The notes under the pieces are model-generated. The model made no database searches. It saw nothing but the letters and a program-made list of their open reading frames with translations, and was not told the DNA's origin. Shown piece by piece: positions 48,611 through 50,147 of a stretch of 50,147 bases of DNA. Position numbers and translations under genes: made by a program. Source of the stretch: an uncultured Prevotellaceae bacterium (GTDB taxonomy: Bacteria > Bacteroidota > Bacteroidia > Bacteroidales > Bacteroidaceae); contig CAMJKP010000020.1 of assembly GCA_946406435.1 (NCBI GenBank), positions 1-50,147 on the forward strand. Direction: 5' to 3'. Within the stretch, counting starts at the first letter, position 1, and the number at the start of each line of letters is the position of its first letter.

Positions 48611-49107
48611 TCTTTAGAAGGAAGCGTCGTGAGGTTCCGGGATTGAACACGACCTCTACGGCAGACATATCGTTCATGCTCTTGGTCTTCTTCCTTGTCA
48701 CCACATCAATGGATGTTGACAAGGGAATGAATCGTCAGCTTCCTCCCAAGCAGGATGAGAAGCAGGAGATGATGGATATGGATAGGTCGAAGGTTATGTC
48801 GCTTGCGCTTTCTGAGGAAGGATTGCTTACAATAGATGAGAAGCCGGCAGATATAGATAAGATTCGTCGTCAGCTAAAGGAGTTTATTGTCAGCACAGGT
48901 TCTTCTCATATCATAGAACTCAAGACTGATAGGAAATGTGACTATGACACATACTTCCATCTTCAGAATGAGATTGTAAGAAGTTATCGTGAGATTCGTG
49001 ATGCTGCTTCCAAACAGCTATTTGGTAAACCATATTCCAAGTGTAGTGTTGAGCAACGTGAACAATTGCTGGAGAAATATCCGCAGAGGGTTCAGGAAGT
49101 TTATTGA
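48607..49107 (+). CDS. exbD: ExbD/TolR-family protein
   Basis: This 166-residue protein has an N-terminal membrane helix with the proton-binding aspartate in STADISFMLLVFFLVTTSM, a preceding basic RRKRREVPGLNT and a periplasmic domain. The C-terminal part includes SSHIIELKTDRKCDYDTYFHLQNEIV. I chose ATG 48607-48609 (MIFRRKRRE). The frame is open upstream but overlaps the previous gene. It is the first of two ExbD homologues in this operon. Confidence 0.94.
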   Translation: MIFRRKRREVPGLNTTSTADISFMLLVFFLVTTSMDVDKGMNRQLPPKQDEKQEMMDMDRSKVMSLALSEEGLLTIDEKPADIDKIRRQLKEFIVSTGSSHIIELKTDRKCDYDTYFHLQNEIVRSYREIRDAASKQLFGKPYSKCSVEQREQLLEKYPQRVQEVY

Positions 49108-49115
49108 TATTTATA

Positions 49116-49156
49116 CCACCAACACCCAACACCCATCACCTAACACCTATCACCCA
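49116..49156 (+). repeat. CAACACC/CACCTAACACC tandem tract between the two exbD genes
   Basis: CCAACACCCAACACCCATC and ACCTAACACCTATCACCC are repeats of an 8-9 bp unit. A related piece, TATCACCCCAACACGCATCACC, lies at 36090-36111. It has no evident structure. Confidence 0.5.
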
Positions 49157-49161
49157 ATAAA

Positions 49162-49617
49162 GTGCAGATTCGCAGAAAGAAACATCGTTCGGTTCCGGGT
49201 CTTAATATGGCGAGTATGCCTGACCTTATTTTTACAGTTTTGTTTTTCTTCATGATTGTAACTCACATGAGAAACGAAACTGTAAAGGTTAAGTTGCAGG
49301 TTCCACAAGGCACAGAGGTTACTAAATCTTCGAATAAGTTCTCTACCATTAATATATATATAGGTAGGAATAATTATGGCGATACCCAAATTCAGGTGAA
49401 CGATCGTATGTGTTCTTTGGGACAAGTCGGGGCGTTGGTTCAGAATTTCAAAGCCAATCTTTCCGAAGAAAGTCAGGAGAATTTAATAATCAACCTTCGT
49501 GCGGATCGTAACACGGATATGGGAATAGTGAATGATCTCAAGAAGGAACTCCGTAATGTTGGTGCTCTTACAATCCGTTATTCCGCAACGGAGAAGTCGC
49601 CCAGCGCTTCAAAATAG
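49162..49617 (+). CDS. exbD: Second ExbD-family protein (GTG start)
   Basis: This 151-residue ExbD homologue has the aspartate in MASMPDLIFTVLFFFMIVTHM and a periplasmic part. It starts with GTG (49162-49164) giving MQIRRKKHRSVPGLNM, needed because the basic segment before the helix is conserved and no ATG precedes it. Two ExbD proteins after one ExbB are common in Bacteroidetes. The gap to the first exbD carries a CACCTAACACC-like tandem tract (about 49116-49156). A terminator follows. Confidence 0.92.
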   Translation: MQIRRKKHRSVPGLNMASMPDLIFTVLFFFMIVTHMRNETVKVKLQVPQGTEVTKSSNKFSTINIYIGRNNYGDTQIQVNDRMCSLGQVGALVQNFKANLSEESQENLIINLRADRNTDMGIVNDLKKELRNVGALTIRYSATEKSPSASK

Positions 49618-49633
49618 TTTTTCCCCCTTTTTT

Positions 49634-49692
49634 CGAGCCGTCCTTGGCTCGCTTTTTTCATACTTTGTTCTATCGAGCCGTGTTCGGCTTGC
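49634..49692 (+). terminator. Terminator after the exbB operon
   Basis: CGAGCC (49634-49639) and GGCTCG (49646-49651) form a hairpin followed by six T. A second hairpin, CGAGCCG/CGGCTTG (about 49675-49692), follows. This separates the operon from the rrn promoter. Confidence 0.7.
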
Positions 49693-49820
49693 CTCCCATT
49701 CCCTTTCCTCTCATTTTTTCAAACATCCGCTCATATTCCCCGAACATCTCCGATTTTCCTTGATTTCGGTCATCCAAACCGTAAAAATGCATCTTTTTCA
49801 GAAAATATTCCGAGAAAAAT

Positions 49821-49851
49821 TTTGCCAGTTCGGGAAAATGTAGTACCTTTG
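49821..49851 (+). promoter_or_regulatory. rrn operon promoter
   Basis: TTTG (49821-49824) and TACCTTTG (49844-49851) are spaced by 19 bp. The following CACTCGCTTTCGG resembles other transcript starts in the window. The leader to the 16S gene is about 250 nt. Confidence 0.8.
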
Positions 49852-50110
49852 CACTCGCTTTCGGAAAAACGGTGGCTGACACCGATGGAAAGAGAGCAAA
49901 AGGAAAGAGTTCTTTGACAAGATTTACATAAACAGGAAGTAGTAGTACAAGAAGCAAGTGAGAAATCACTTGGGTAATAAACGAACCGATCAATTCTCCT
50001 CCTTAACAGGAGGAAAAGAGAAAAGACTTCTTAATAAATAAAAGGATAGTCGTCCCGAGCAAGACAACGGAATCCGTGAGTAATCACGGATTACATTATA
50101 AAGAGATTTT
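49852..50110 (+). promoter_or_regulatory. rrn leader with boxA-like sequence
   Basis: GTTCTTTGACA (49909-49919) fits the Bacteroidetes rrn boxA region. Hairpins form from CAAGTGAGAAATCACTTG (49954-49971), CTCCTCCTTAACAGGAGGA (about 49997-50014) and AATCCGTGAGTAATCACGGATT (50071-50092), which would take part in processing of the precursor. No gene lies here. Confidence 0.75.

Positions 50111-50147
<37 letters not shown>

Noticed and set aside
49852..50110. tRNA gene in the rrn leader
   Set aside because: No cloverleaf or GTTCGANNC-type T arm is present; the hairpins fit leader processing.

Overview
The window is a stretch of a Bacteroidales chromosome, most likely Prevotellaceae (Prevotella-like). 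The evidence is a SusC-type TonB-dependent receptor, a MurF-Alr fusion, a bifunctional Fkp, a GSCFA protein, DUF3098 next to FtsX, GH97/GH105/GH2 enzymes, and promoters of the Bacteroidetes type (TTTG, about 19-21 bp, TAnnTTTG) ahead of many genes. It ends 37 bases into a 16S rRNA gene, behind an rrn promoter and leader. I saw no transposase, phage, cas or tRNA gene. Assignment to species is not possible from this alone.

Layout. 1-3115: partial SusC (minus). 3468-6637: plus-strand group of HAD nucleotidase, PrsW-like protease, lipoprotein and ComF-like protein. 6838-8835: RecX and a hexuronate-type MFS transporter (minus) with a long structured leader. 9137-10975: 1.8 kb without genes, full of repeats. 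10976-15340: TolC, HlyD/EmrA and MFS efflux operon plus a small helical protein. 15433-23249: minus-strand murF-alr, then a carbohydrate group (radical SAM, GH105, GH2). 24488-29837: plus-strand housekeeping run ftsX, DUF3098, uppP, truB, queA, flavodoxin-like, folK. 31776-35988: rpsO, fkp, GSCFA. 38184-42552: lipoprotein, GH97 and M18 aminopeptidase (minus). 42745-45950: lrp-like, thyA, folA and a surface-type repeat protein. 46055-49617: BASS transporter and an exbB-x-exbD-exbD proton-channel operon, followed by the rrn operon.

The most unusual content is a set of dispersed palindromic elements. Family A has arms of 39 or 72 bp (both multiples of three) that begin CGGCTCC and end GAGAGGCCG, often paired as inverted repeats of about 150-170 bp. 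Family B is a C/G-rich inverted repeat of about 140-190 bp. They fill the gaps between genes almost exactly (comF/recX, ftsX/DUF3098, radical SAM/GH105, fkp/GSCFA). They also lie in frame inside conserved genes: murF-alr (residues about 274-333), fkp (409-465), the GSCFA gene (70-94), folK (18-31), and the C-terminus and stop of truB. Five of the six frames of the 39-bp arm are open, and the same peptide, SGSLPTGEGGGRG, appears in unrelated enzymes. This resembles the Rickettsia palindromic elements in principle, but the sequence and host differ, and I know of no description of it.

A second notable system is a promoter-plus-leader repeat: an 83-bp hairpin unit, in tandem upstream of the hexuronate-type transporter and single upstream of the radical SAM/GH105/GH2 group, in both cases directly after a TAnnTTTG box. 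One hairpin arm shows compensatory changes. Other repeats include a MITE-like 165-bp element (two copies), a GGTGTAATA/GGTGAAACCC palindrome array, GATGGA fold-backs (two copies) and an AACTATCATAATATC palindrome cluster.
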